64,000 nt of DNA from GCA-003244245 sp963822695 (GCA_963822695.1 CAWGJH010000019.1:1-64000), one strand, 5' to 3'; shown: positions 1 to 9,024, counted from the stretch's first letter. Numbers and translations are program-made. The notes: generated from the sequence alone by a model not told the origin.

Positions 1-339
1 TCCTCCGCCGGTGGTCTTGCCGTATAACTGGCCGGATACCGGGCCTGGTGCCCGGACCCGACAGGGTGCTGACGTGGGCAGGTGGGCCTGTGAAGACGAC
101 GCGACGCTGACGCCCGCACTGAAGGACAAGTTAGACACCATATGGTGAACGGACCGGAAGGCCCTCTCCTTAACCTGGACGCCGATGGATGGGATCGCAT
201 CGATCAGCGGACGTACGAGGAGACGGTACGGCAACCGCGGGGCAGGATCTTCACGGCGGCTCAGGAGGAGAACTGACCGCCCTTCGGGGCCTGCTTGAGC
301 CGTGTGCGACGACGAGCCGCTCGCACGGTTCTTAGGGGG
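1..339 (+). ncRNA. Outer group II intron A, 5' segment (late domain I to domain V)
   Basis: Bases 20-130 match the stretch just upstream of the RT genes in introns B (from about 3405) and C (from about 1390), sharing the ggataccggg and gctgacgtg blocks. Domain V is at 297-331: it starts gagccgtgtgcg and ends gcacggttc, 35 nt, the same size as in the other two introns. Normally domain VI follows within a few bases. Here the gtgcg 5' end of intron B begins at 340 and A resumes only at 5420. The 5' half of A lies left of the window. Confidence 0.85.
142..276 (+). pseudogene. Remnant of intron A reverse transcriptase (N-terminal 44 codons)
   Basis: A 44-codon reading frame starts MVNGPEGPLLNLD and contains GRIFTAA. 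It matches the extreme N-terminus of the RTs in introns C (VVNGPEGGLVDWD, QRIFAATRAGD) and B (VVNGPKDD, QRIFKATRAAD). After GRIFTAAQEEN it stops and runs into domain V within 20 bases. All RT, maturase and HNH sequence has been deleted, so intron A cannot make its own maturase and could splice or move only with help in trans. Confidence 0.8.
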
Positions 340-825
340 GTGCGACGTGAAGTCGCACGCGTTGAGTGAGTCACATCGATTGGAGGCTTGATTAAATGTC
401 GAGGATGTGATTTCGGGCCAGTGTCCAAGAGGCCTGTTCCCGCCCTGACGGGCGTCGCGAGTAATCGCGGGGTCTGAAGCTCAGGGTTCACGCCCAAGGG
501 TGCCCGCTCCATCCGGGTGCTACAGGTCAGGGAAAGAACCGGAAGGGCGAACGTGAGTAAACCCCTGATGATGCCTCGTCACAGATGGCCCCGGGGATGG
601 GATGTGGTGCTGGGGTGGAGGACTGGCCGCTGGGAAGCGGCAGGTGGCGGCTGTAGAGCCCCTGGCAGCCGTGTGGACACCACCGTTCCGGGGTAGAGGG
701 GGCGCCCGACCCGGTCGTCTCTCGCGCGTGCGGAACACGGGAACCCCGTCAGGGTCCAGCAATCGCTGGTAAGCCGACCGTGAGGAAGGCCCCATTCCCT
801 GGCGGGAACAGGATGGTCTAAGAAG

Positions 826-3349
826 GTGCGACACGAAGTCCCAGACAGTGAGTGGATCTACCAAGGTGGAGGTCGAGTGAGTTCGAAGGTGTGATCCCAG
901 GCCAGTGTCCATGGGCCTGTCCCTGTCCCGGCGTGCGTCGCTGGTAACGGCGGGGTGCGAAGCCCGGGGGTAAAGCCGAAGGTCCCCTGTTCCATTCGGG
1001 GGAAAGACGGGCGAAGGGAATGGTCGGACGGGCGAACGTGAGTGAACCCCTGGTAATGCCTCGTGAGAGATCCTCTCGTGAATGGGACGTGGTAGGCGAG
1101 AGTGTAGGGTTGGCGGTTGGGAAGCCGCAGGTGCCGGCTGGATACTTCTTGTCAGCCGGGAGGACACCACCATCCCGGGGTCGAGGGGGCGCCCACCCCG
1201 ATCGGTTCTCCTGTCTGGGGAATGTGGCAATCCCGTTGAGGTCCGGGCCGTGTGTGGCTCGGTAGGCCGACCGTAAGGAGAGTTGAAGTCCTCAGCGGGG
1301 ACAGGATGGCGCGAGAAGCGGAGGCCGGTATGTCGAAAGGCGACGGGAAAGCGATCGTGGATGACCGTGTCTCCCCGCGGTGCGGTCGTATAACCGGCCG
1401 GATACGGGTCCTGGTGGCCCGGCCCGAAAGGGCGCTGACGTGCGCCGGGTGGATCTGCGAATGATGACGGGAAGTGTGGTGCTGGAACTGACGGGCAAGT
1501 TGGACACGGCGGCCACCCTCGAGGGGGAGACCGTAGTGAACGGACCGGAAGGTGGCCTTGTTGACTGGGACGCGGTGTCGTGGCGGTCGGTCGATGAGGA
1601 CGTACGGCGTCTGCGCCAACGGATCTTCGCGGCGACGCGGGCTGGTGACTACAAGCGAGTCCGCAGTTTGCAGAAGTTGATGTTACGGAGCCGGTCGAAC
1701 GCTCTGGTGAGTGTTCGGCGGGTCACCGAGGTCAATGATGGCCGAGCGACGGCTGGGCTCGACGGGAAGGTCATCACATCCTCCCGAGAGAAAGCCGAGT
1801 TGGTGGACGAGATCCAGCGGTCCGGCACCACGTGGCGGGCCCGGCCCGTGAAAAGAGTGTTTATCCCTAAGGCGAATGGGAAGCGGCGCCCGCTCGGGAT
1901 TCCTGTTATCGCTGATCGCGCGCAGCAAGCTCGTGTGCGTAACGCGTTGGAGCCTGAGTGGGAAGCCCGGTTTGAACCTCGATCGTACGGGTTTCGACCG
2001 GGTCGGGGATGCCATGACGCGATCGAGGCTATTTTCCGAACCGCGTGTCGAGCGCAGTCGACACGGTTATGGGTTCTTGACGCGGATTTGAAATCGGCAT
2101 TTGACCGAATCAACCATGACCTGCTGCTCGACTTGATCGGCTATTTCCCCGCGCGGGAACTGGTCAAGAAATGGTTGACGGCGGGTGTGGTCGAGAAAGG
2201 TCACTTCACGCCCACGGTGGAGGGAACACCGCAAGGTGGCGTGATTAGCCCATTGCTATTGAACATCGCATTGCATGGGATGGAGCGGGCGGCGGGAGTG
2301 CTGTATCAACAGAACCAGAGAGAAGCGGCGAGAACGAGGTCGAGCTCTCCGGTCCTGGTGAGATACGCCGACGACGCCGTAGCGTTGTGTCACAGCCGAG
2401 ACGAGGTTGAGCAGGTAAAGCAACGACTGTCTCAATGGCTGGAACCTCGGGGTCTGGTCTTCAACGAGGAAAAGACTCGAATCGCGCACCTCTCGGAGGG
2501 AATCGATTTTCTGGGGTTCACGATACGGCGGTATGGAAACAAGTTGCGTATCACTCCCAGCGTCGCCAGTGTCAGGCGGTTTCGGGAACGGCTACGGACC
2601 GAGGTTCGTGCTCTGCGTGGGTCGAACGCATCGGAGGTCATCATCACCCTGTCCCCGATCATCCGGGGCTGGGCTGCTTATTACCGGACGGTGGTGTCCA
2701 GCCACGTCTTCGACGGGCTGGATCACTACCTGTGGCGACTGCTCTACCGTTGGGCGGTCCGTTCACATCGGAACAAGCCGAAACGGTGGATCGTCACGCG
2801 CTATTTCGGCAAGTTCAACAAGGCCCGGGAGAATCGGTGGGTGTTCGGAGACCGCGACAGCGGTCGTTATCTTCCGTATTTCTCCTGGACCAAGATCCGG
2901 CGGCATAAGATGGTCGCGGGAACGGCGTCTCCGGACGACCCGAACCTCACCCACTATTGGGCGGACCGTCGCAGGAAGCAACAACGCACGCTGCTGAGCG
3001 CGCCAGCCCTTCGGCTGCTGTGGGCTCAGCAGGGCCGATGCGCAACGTGCGGAGGAATGCTCTTGTATGCCAACGAGCCACCGGATTCCATCCTTGAATG
3101 GGAACGATGGCTGCGGACCACGATGATGGGGATCGGGAAAGGCTGGATCTCCACAGTGAAAGTTGGCTCGCCGCCGGACACCCGCCTGATCCACTCTTTC
3201 TGCCGGAAACGAGCTTCCTTGGAATCGGCAGAACGGTCAGAACCAGTCAGCGAAACGCCTTAAGGATCTGCTTGAGCCGTGTGCCGCGATGAGTGGCACG
3301 CACGGTTCTTAGGGGGGAGGAGCGCAGCAATGCGCTCCTCCTACCCGAC
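826..3349 (+). mobile_element. Inner group II intron C, inserted in domain I of intron B
   Basis: It begins gtgcgacacg at 826 and ends ctacccgac at 3341-3349, with domain V at 3274-3308 and domain VI at about 3314-3345. Joining flanks 825 and 3350 gives agaag/cgaatgccgg. This aligns with the uninterrupted counterpart inside C itself (gagaagcggaggccgg near 1313-1328), so the host sequence is restored precisely. C's EBS1 position (cttctt, 1145-1150) is perfectly complementary to the six bases upstream of the insertion (aagaag, 820-825). Total length is 2524 bp. Confidence 0.88.
1461..3263 (+). CDS. Group II intron C reverse transcriptase/maturase with HNH-like domain
   Basis: This intron-encoded protein (600 aa) promotes splicing of its host RNA and copies the intron into DNA during retrohoming. 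Visible features in order: an N-terminal QRIFAATRAGDYKRVRSLQK region typical of these RTs; the palm with RSYGFRPGRGCHDA; GTPQGGVISPLLLN; the YADD catalytic box at residues 302-305; a maturase domain with IRGWAAYY; and a C-terminal zinc/HNH-like region (CATCG, later HSFCRKR). The frame is open further upstream, but the ATGATG at 1461 matches the start of the intron B protein. The gene sits in intron domain IV and ends 10 bases before domain V. No truncation is visible, so it could be active. Confidence 0.93.
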   Translation: MMTGSVVLELTGKLDTAATLEGETVVNGPEGGLVDWDAVSWRSVDEDVRRLRQRIFAATRAGDYKRVRSLQKLMLRSRSNALVSVRRVTEVNDGRATAGLDGKVITSSREKAELVDEIQRSGTTWRARPVKRVFIPKANGKRRPLGIPVIADRAQQARVRNALEPEWEARFEPRSYGFRPGRGCHDAIEAIFRTACRAQSTRLWVLDADLKSAFDRINHDLLLDLIGYFPARELVKKWLTAGVVEKGHFTPTVEGTPQGGVISPLLLNIALHGMERAAGVLYQQNQREAARTRSSSPVLVRYADDAVALCHSRDEVEQVKQRLSQWLEPRGLVFNEEKTRIAHLSEGIDFLGFTIRRYGNKLRITPSVASVRRFRERLRTEVRALRGSNASEVIITLSPIIRGWAAYYRTVVSSHVFDGLDHYLWRLLYRWAVRSHRNKPKRWIVTRYFGKFNKARENRWVFGDRDSGRYLPYFSWTKIRRHKMVAGTASPDDPNLTHYWADRRRKQQRTLLSAPALRLLWAQQGRCATCGGMLLYANEPPDSILEWERWLRTTMMGIGKGWISTVKVGSPPDTRLIHSFCRKRASLESAERSEPVSETP

Positions 3350-3536
3350 CGAATGCCGGCAGCTGAAAGGCAGCAGGAAACCGGGACAGTAGTGCCGCTC
3401 CTCCAGCGGGGTGTTGCCGGATAACTGGCCGGATACCGGGCGAGACGCCCGGGCCTGACAAGGCGCTGACGTGGACCGGGTGAGCCTTTGATGATCTTCT
3501 GAAACGGTAAACGAACCGAAGGGCAAGTTAGACGCC

Positions 3537-5345
3537 ATGATGACCGAAGTGGTCGCGGTGACCGCGTCCGGGGTGTTTGTGGTGAACGGACCTAAGGACG
3601 ATCCCGACAGTGACGGCATCTACCTCAGATGGCGCGACGCCGAGGACAACGTAGCGCGCCTGGGACAGCGGATCTTCAAGGCAACGCGGGCTGCGGACTT
3701 CACGAAGGTGCGGAGTCTGCAGAAGCTGTTGTTGCGCAGCCTGTCCAACACGCTGCTCAGCGTGCGGCAGGTCGCCCAGCGCAACAAGGGCCGCTCGACC
3801 GCGGGAATCGACGGGCGGGTCGCACTGACCCTGCCGGCCGTGGCCAAGCTGGCTACCGACGTCCACCAGACGCGGACGAGCTGGCAGCCCCTGGCGGTCA
3901 AGCGGGTGTATATCCCGAAGGCACGTGACAAAACCAAGCTGCGCCCGCTCGGCATTCCCGTGATCATGGATCGGTGCCATCAGGCGCGGGTCCGTCATGC
4001 GCTGGAACCCGAGTGGGAAGCCCGGTTCGAGCCCCGATCCTATGGGTTTCGGCCGGGTCGCGGTTGCCAGGACGCGATCGAGGCTATCTTCAACACGTTA
4101 CGCGGTAAGACCGCACGACGGTTGTGGATCCTGGACGCGGACCTGGAAGCGGCGTTCGACCGGCTCGATCACGACCACCTACTCGGTCAGCTCGGATCGT
4201 TTCCCGCGCGGGGACTGATCCGTGGTTGGCTCAAGGCAGGGGTGTTTGAGCCGGGTAAGGGGTTCGCCCCCACCGAGCAGGGCAGCCCACAAGGCGGAGT
4301 CATTAGTCCCCTGTTGTTGAACGTCGCATTGCACGGCCTGGAACAGGCCGCCGGAGTCCGCTATCTCACCACCGGCGTGGACGCCGGGGATGTACGGCGG
4401 GACAGCCCGGTGATGATCAGGTACGCCGACGATATGCTCGCCCTATGCCACACTCGGCAGCAGGCCGAGCAGATCAAGGCACAGCTAGCCGAATGGCTGC
4501 AACCTCGGGGCTTGGCCTTCAACGAGGCCAAGACACACATCATCGGCGCCAGCCGGGGATGTGACTTCCTGGGGTTTAGCATCCGACGCTACCCCAACGG
4601 CAAGCTGCTGATCAAACCAAGCACGGCGGCCCAAAGACGGGTCCGGGAACGGCTCGCGGCCGAGGTCCGCTCACTGCGCGGGAACAACGCGGTGGCCCTC
4701 ATCGCCCGCCTCAACCCCAAAATCCGGGGCTGGGCCGCCTACTACCGGCACGTGGTGTCCGGCGAGGTGTTCAATACCCTGGACGCCTACGTATTCAACC
4801 TCACCTACCGGTGGGCGTTACGCGGACACCGCAACAAACCGAAACGGTGGATCGTCGACCACCACTACGGCGCATTCCACCCCACCAGGAACGACCGATG
4901 GGTATTCGGCGACCGCCACAGCGGCTCCTACCTCGTCAAGTTCTCCTGGACACGGATCGTCCGCCACCAGATGGTCAAAGGCGGGGCCTCACCCCACGAC
5001 CCCGCCCTGACCAACTACTGGAACACCCGGCGCGGCAGAAACCCACCCCCACTGGGCCGGTCCACGCTACGGCTACTCCAAGCCCAGCACGGCCGCTGCC
5101 CACTCTGCGGGGACTACCTCCTGCTCGCCGACCACCAGCCCACATCCCCCACCGAATGGGAACAATGGCTGACCGCCACCCGCAAAGCGATCACCAAACA
5201 GGCGATCACCACAGCGGAAAGCGATAAACCGGACGATCACAAACCCCGTCTCATACACACCCACTGCCAAAAGCGCCACACCAACGCCCACGGCAACAGT
5301 CCCGAACAGCCTCAACCGCCCGCCTTGCCCTCGCGGCTTGCTTGA
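3537..5345 (+). CDS. Group II intron B reverse transcriptase/maturase with HNH-like domain
   Basis: A 602-aa paralogue of the intron C protein. It shows the same order: N-terminal QRIFKATRAADFTKVRSLQK, RSYGFRPGRGCQDA, GSPQGGVISPLLLN, YADD at residues 296-299, a maturase region with IRGWAAYYRH, and a C-terminal CPLCGDYLLL/HTHCQKRH zinc or HNH-like domain. The start ATGATG at 3537 follows the intron segment that resumes after intron C. The stop overlaps the first bases of domain V (5344). It is intact although its intron RNA is interrupted by C, so C must leave first for B to fold. It is the nearest full maturase that could also serve the RT-less intron A. Confidence 0.93.
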   Translation: MMTEVVAVTASGVFVVNGPKDDPDSDGIYLRWRDAEDNVARLGQRIFKATRAADFTKVRSLQKLLLRSLSNTLLSVRQVAQRNKGRSTAGIDGRVALTLPAVAKLATDVHQTRTSWQPLAVKRVYIPKARDKTKLRPLGIPVIMDRCHQARVRHALEPEWEARFEPRSYGFRPGRGCQDAIEAIFNTLRGKTARRLWILDADLEAAFDRLDHDHLLGQLGSFPARGLIRGWLKAGVFEPGKGFAPTEQGSPQGGVISPLLLNVALHGLEQAAGVRYLTTGVDAGDVRRDSPVMIRYADDMLALCHTRQQAEQIKAQLAEWLQPRGLAFNEAKTHIIGASRGCDFLGFSIRRYPNGKLLIKPSTAAQRRVRERLAAEVRSLRGNNAVALIARLNPKIRGWAAYYRHVVSGEVFNTLDAYVFNLTYRWALRGHRNKPKRWIVDHHYGAFHPTRNDRWVFGDRHSGSYLVKFSWTRIVRHQMVKGGASPHDPALTNYWNTRRGRNPPPLGRSTLRLLQAQHGRCPLCGDYLLLADHQPTSPTEWEQWLTATRKAITKQAITTAESDKPDDHKPRLIHTHCQKRHTNAHGNSPEQPQPPALPSRLA

Positions 5346-5419
5346 GCCGTGTGCGGCGACGAGTCGCATGCACGGTTCTTAGGGGGGTGCGGCGCAGCAA
5401 TGCGCCGCACCTACCCGAC

Positions 5420-5451
5420 CGGGACGCCGTAAGGCGTCCCGCCTACCCGGC
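5420..5451 (+). ncRNA. Outer group II intron A, 3' segment (domain VI and 3' splice site)
   Basis: Directly after the end of intron B comes a perfect 9-bp hairpin (cgggacgcc, loop gtaa, ggcgtcccg) followed by cctacccggc. The two complete introns have the same design: a stem, then cctacccgac with the presumed branch-point A in ctac. Neither B nor C needs a second domain VI, whereas intron A lacks one after its domain V at 331. This hairpin is therefore best read as A's missing domain VI. The last bases are ggc rather than gac, so the exact 3' end is uncertain by a base or two. Confidence 0.7.
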
Positions 5452-5612
5452 GAGGCGAGGACGGTGGGTGGCGCTTGATCAGTGTGGACAGGGGGTCAGA
5501 TCGAGGCTGCGGTGGTTGCGGTCGTCGCCGGCGCAAGGATGGGCGCCATGCCTGATGACAGAGTCCTGGAGTCCGCACCCCCGATCGTCTCTCACCGAGG
5601 CGAGGGGGCCGC

Positions 5613-6190
5613 ATGAAACTCACCGTGCAGGTCGTATTACACGCCGATGATGAGACCGAGACGGTGGTGAGCGAGGCCTTCATCCTGCAGCGGGAGGAGC
5701 CCCTGATGAGCGACACCCTGGGCCTGCAGCTCGCGGAGGCCAAGGATCTGCTGGCTGCGGTCCAGGACGTCCTGGTCGAGAACCAGGTCGCCACCGCGTT
5801 GTCCACTCAGGTCGCCTGCCCGCACTGCGGCGGAGCGCGCCGTCATAAGGACAGCCGGCCCATCGTGATGAGGACGCTGTTCGGCACGCTCCGTGTGGAT
5901 AGTCCCCGCTGGTGGCATTGTGGCTGCTTGCCGCAGGTGGTCCGCACGTTCAGTCCGCTGGCCGCGATACTTCCGGAGCGGATAACCCCGGAATTGTCCT
6001 ACCTGCAGGCCCGCTTCGCCGGGCTGGTCTCCTACGGACTGTCCGCCACCATACTCGGTGAGATCCTCCCGCTGGGCCGGGCACTGCACGCCAGCACGGT
6101 GCGACGAGCGGTGCACGCCACCGCGCAGCGGCTGGAGGACGAGCTCGGTGAGGAACGGTTCAGCTTCATCGACACCTGCCAAAGGGACCG
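5613..6190 (+). pseudogene. Truncated ISKra4-type transposase
   Basis: The frame begins MKLTVQVVLHADDETETVV and carries a CPHCG/GCLPQ zinc-binding region about residues 69-110, followed by TPELSYLQARFAGLVSYG and the ASTVRRAVHATAQRLEDEL segment, as in the N-terminal half of ISKra4-family transposases. Coding similarity stops near residue 190, where a 34-bp inverted repeat starts at 6191. The catalytic C-terminal half is missing, so it is inactive. The gtcagatcgaggctgcgg stretch near 5493 may be part of the IS left end. I do not see a right end. Confidence 0.7.
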
Positions 6191-6358
6191 GGAGAGCGGA
6201 ACATTCCGTGGGAGGCAGGTACGGCGACTGAAGCCTGGCGATCTACGTACAGCCAACCTTCGACGCATCGCCGCAGCCACTGCGGCCCTCGACCCAGCCC
6301 GCCGACACTGGTCAGGGGCGCTTACCGTACCTGCCTCCCACGGAATGTTCCGCTCTCC
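6191..6358. repeat. 168-bp element with perfect 34-bp terminal inverted repeats
   Basis: Bases 6191-6224 (starting ggagagcggaacattccg) are the exact reverse complement of 6325-6358. The spacer is 100 bp and contains no convincing gene. Such long perfect arms on so short a unit look like a miniature inverted-repeat element or the residue of a transposon cut down to its ends. It sits exactly where the ISKra4-type transposase is broken and one base before the stop codon of a small minus-strand gene. I see no clear target-site duplication and do not recognise the parent family. Confidence 0.75.
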
Positions 6359-6359
6359 G

Positions 6360-6572
6360 TTACGAGTGCTGTACCGACTTCTCCGTCACCCACTGATGCG
6401 CAGTAGCCACTCTGTCCTTCAGCACCGCCAGCGCCTCACCGAGACCCTCATGATCCATGTAGTTGGTCTCGGTGATCGATATCGCGTGCGTGCCGACCTG
6501 TTGGGCCAGCCCGCTGATCTCGTTGAGCGCCGCGACGATGTGCTGGCTCTCGGTCAGATTGAGGTCACACAT
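6360..6572 (-). CDS. Small hypothetical protein (about 70 aa)
   Basis: From ATG at 6572 it reads MCDLNLTESQHIVAALNEIS and continues to a VATAHQWVTEKSVQHS end. Its balanced, non-repetitive composition and amphipathic helices suggest a real protein rather than a shadow frame. An in-frame GTG five codons upstream (6587) is an alternative start. A short palindrome, gtaccgtac, overlaps that upstream start and could be an operator. The stop lies next to the 34-bp inverted repeat, so the C-terminus may have been created by the insertion. Family not recognised. Confidence 0.4.
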   Translation of the reverse strand: MCDLNLTESQHIVAALNEISGLAQQVGTHAISITETNYMDHEGLGEALAVLKDRVATAHQWVTEKSVQHS

Positions 6573-6587
6573 ACCTGTACGGTACAC

Positions 6588-7050
6588 GTAAAGTTCGATA
6601 TTCTCAGCCTCAACTTCAACGGAGCCCCGGATCCCAACCGAACTAGGCTAGGTGACTGGTGCCGAATGGGTTCTGTGTGGCCTGATAGTTCTGCGTGTCA
6701 CGACTGATGCGGCGTTGCGGTGTCTGATCTCGCCGATGTTGTTGATTGTGTGGTGCTGTCGTGATCGCTGATTGGCTGTGTATCTGCTCGGGTGAGCGGT
6801 TGGTGGGGGTTGGTCAGGGTCCCGGCAAAGTCCTGTTTCCGCGGTTAGGTGGTAGTTCAGTTAACGCTCACGTACGTCTGGTAGTGACCAGATACGTGTA
6901 ATAGCGACATCGTCTCTGGTCAGAGGCTTTTGATTGCCAGCCAGGGTGGGGTCTAGGGTGCTCCGGGTCACACTGTCTTGGTGCAGGTGGTGGCTGAGTG
7001 GCTCTTGTTTACCGGACGGCGTACCCACGACTGCCGCTACTCGATGGCCG
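6588..7050. other. Intergenic stretch, no supported gene
   Basis: About 460 bases with somewhat lower GC and no frame with plausible protein composition. A short inverted pair, cgtacgtctggt and accagatacg, lies at 6872-6896 and could be a regulator site. Nothing else could be supported. Confidence 0.5.
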
Positions 7051-7308
7051 GATTACACGTATCTGGTCGCTACCCGCAACGTGTCCGCTCGCGCCGACGG
7101 CCGCCCGAAGCCGTGGCAGATCTGGGCGGGCCAGTACGCCGGCATCGCCGTGCTGGTGGCCCTCTCGCTGCTGTCCGCGCTGGGCCTGACCCTGGTTCCC
7201 GACGGGTGGCTGTGGCTGCTGGGCCTGGTCCCCCTGCTGCTCGGGGTGCGCAAGCTGGTCATCTGTGCGACATCCCGTGAGTTCCTCGGTTCCTCGTCGG
7301 GGATCTGA
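7051..7308 (+). pseudogene. CadD-like cadmium/cation transporter remnant (C-terminal part)
   Basis: From about 7051 the frame reads DYTYLVATRNVSARADGR, then WAGQYAGIAVLVALSLLS, ALGLTLVPDGWLWLLGL and VPLLLGVRKL. This is the GQY... hydrophobic helix pattern of the CadD family of cadmium resistance membrane proteins. The N-terminal part upstream of residue DYT is in disorder and has no family-like start, and the C-terminal helices after GVRKL are missing. It is therefore a fragment of a roughly 200-aa transporter. The identification rests on the two transmembrane segments and the GQY motif only. Confidence 0.5.
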
Positions 7309-8879
7309 GGGTGTGTTGCTACCAGGAGCAGGGCGTTCAGGCTGATCTTCCTACTGGGACCCTAGTCTGATCGTTCTTCAGGATTTCTAAAATATTCTCG
7401 TCTGAATCGAGGTTTGTTCTGTTTTGGTGAAGGTGAGGAGGTTCAGGCTGGGCCGGAGACGGGTGCTACCGGCTGTGTCAGGTCGCCGGCGTCTCGCTCG
7501 CGGGCAACGCCGTACCTGGCTGCGTATCCCACGCGCCTGGTCATGGGCCATCCGATCTCGCCGTCGCGTTCGCCAGGCTGGCGGCCCTGCTTGTCCCCGT
7601 CGTGTGAGCCCGAGGGTCTTCGACGCTAGGAGCGCGGGAGTTACCGGTAGGACAGCATGCCGGTCACTGGCTCGTGTCCCGCTCTGGGAACCGACCCCAG
7701 CGAAGACCGACGTTTACTCTGGTGATCACCGGTCAGTTCTCGGTGAATCACCGGGGCTGATCCTGGTTGAGGGAGCTGGTGGCTGGTGGTGGTGCGGGGT
7801 GGCTTCGGCCGCGCGTCGAGTTGCTTCCCGCGCCGCGCTTGCCCCGGTCCGGGGGTGGTGTACGTCAGAGTCGGGGACGGTTGGTGACCGTTCTCCTCGT
7901 GCACACGGCCCCTCACTCGCGGGGAAGACGAACTGTGGATAACTCCGTTCGCCGTGATCGGTCATGGGCGACGACAACGCAACGATGCTGGCGCCTTCTG
8001 TCATGCCGACCAGGCCCGGTTATCCGGTGGCAAGCCGACCCGCACCACAGGCGCGCCAGCGCCGAGGAGCGGAAGCGGCGCGGCAGCACTGCCCACGCCG
8101 GCCACAGAACCGGTATGCGGTGCTCGGCAAGCGGGTGACAGGATGACGATGAAGCCGTCACGGCGAGGATGGCGCCGTTCGTCGAGCACCACTACGTGTT
8201 CACCAACAACGGCGTCTTCGTGCGCGAAACGAACGTCGGGCCACGGAGGGCATGGTGCTGAGCCGCCGTGCGCGTGAGTTCGCCGCGGAGATCACCAGCC
8301 ACGACTGGTCCGAGGCCTCGTATCGCGAGGATCGTGTAAGAGATAACCCCAGAGTTCGCGGGAGCCGTGGCGTGCATCCGGGCGGCCGTCAAGGCGCTGG
8401 CCTGGGCGTTTCCCGGCGTTGCGGGCGTCCGAGCAGCCGATGAGCAAAGTTCGAGATTCCTGAAAGATTATCTCCTTTACCGACGAAAAGTTCGATTCCC
8501 CGAACGGTGGGATGCGCATGAGCTACCGCCCTCGCTCGTCTAGGCCGCTTTTTCCCCGGCGGATGCCCGCAGCCTGTGCTCCCCGCCGCCGAGGCCGTAT
8601 CGTTGACTGCTGCACCCTGGACGAGCATCGGCCGGTCAACCACGAACCCAAGGATCCACCTCGGTTCTGAAGCCGACTGACCCTTGGGTTCCCGTTGACG
8701 AGCCTTCAGATCGCCTGAACCCACGGCGCTCTGGGCCTCCCGGTAGTTTCCAGCGAAAGAACACCGCTTTGCTGTATCCATGCAGGTCAGCTGCCATGTC
8801 AGCCCCTTGGCCAGAGACCGACCCCGCAAGGCTGTGACCAGGTAATCCGTTGTTTTTACACTGCTTACTACCGGTAGGC
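7309..8879. other. Gene-poor stretch of the island with possible decayed fragments
   Basis: No complete gene can be supported. Around 8167-8263 the plus strand reads MAPFVEHHYVFTNNGVFVRE, and around 8265-8320 RAREFAAEITSHDWSEASY. Both have natural composition but lie in different frames with early stops, so they may be pieces of one lost gene. An inverted pair, aacccaagg and cttgggtt, lies at about 8647-8690. The 60-bp repeat listed separately (8029-8088) is inside this stretch. The rest reads as eroded sequence. Confidence 0.4.
8029..8088 (+). repeat. Copy 1 of a 60-bp dispersed repeat
   Basis: The stretch begins ggcaagccgacccgcacc and ends cgccgaggagcggaagcg plus gcgcggcagca. It recurs in the same orientation at 11768-11831 with a 4-bp length difference in the middle. 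The second copy is inside the recombinase element, this one outside it. Origin unknown. Confidence 0.6.
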
Positions 8880-9024
8880 CTATTCGGCGCGGATGGTACG
8901 GACGAACCGCTCGGCGTAACAGTTCGCGCAGGGAGTTCGTGGCGGTGTCTTGATGATCGTGATGTTCTCGCTACGGAACACGGCGTCGAAGCTGGCGGTG
9001 AATTTGGCGTCCCGGTCCCGGATG
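8880..9024 (-). pseudogene. DDE (rve-type) transposase, C-terminal catalytic fragment
   Basis: The minus strand reads IRDRDAKFTASFDAVF, then IIKTPPRTPCANCYAERFV and RTIRAE before a stop, the integrase-core signature of IS3/IS481-like transposases with D and E of the catalytic triad. Homologous proteins continue past AE(C/R)TDR, so it is truncated. It should follow directly after a segment ending RFL. That segment lies 4.2 kb away at 13224-13470 in the same orientation, so the two are halves of one gene split by the intervening element. Confidence 0.75.

Larger units (their letters stand above)
340..5419 (+). mobile_element. Middle group II intron B, inserted in intron A and interrupted by intron C
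   Basis: The 5' boundary is gtgcgacgtgaag at 340, the conserved GUGYG start, aligning with gtgcgacacgaag of intron C at 826. The 3' boundary is ctacccgac at 5411-5419, after domain V (5344-5378) and a domain VI hairpin (about 5386-5412). B's own sequence is 340-825 plus 3350-5419, about 2.56 kb. The presumed EBS1 at 658-663 (gcccct) pairs over 5 of 6 bases with the six bases before the insertion (aggggg, 334-339). After B the sequence continues with a domain VI-like hairpin that fits intron A. Confidence 0.85.

Noticed and set aside
520..1230. Minus-strand 236-codon open frame, and several others between 1 and 1400
   Set aside because: They lie in the structured RNA part of the introns, have Arg/Pro/Ser-biased composition and no recognisable motif; high GC keeps frames open.
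7424..7942. 172-codon plus-strand frame in the island
   Set aside because: Composition dominated by Arg, Gly and Ala with no motif, and overlapped by equally open frames on both strands.
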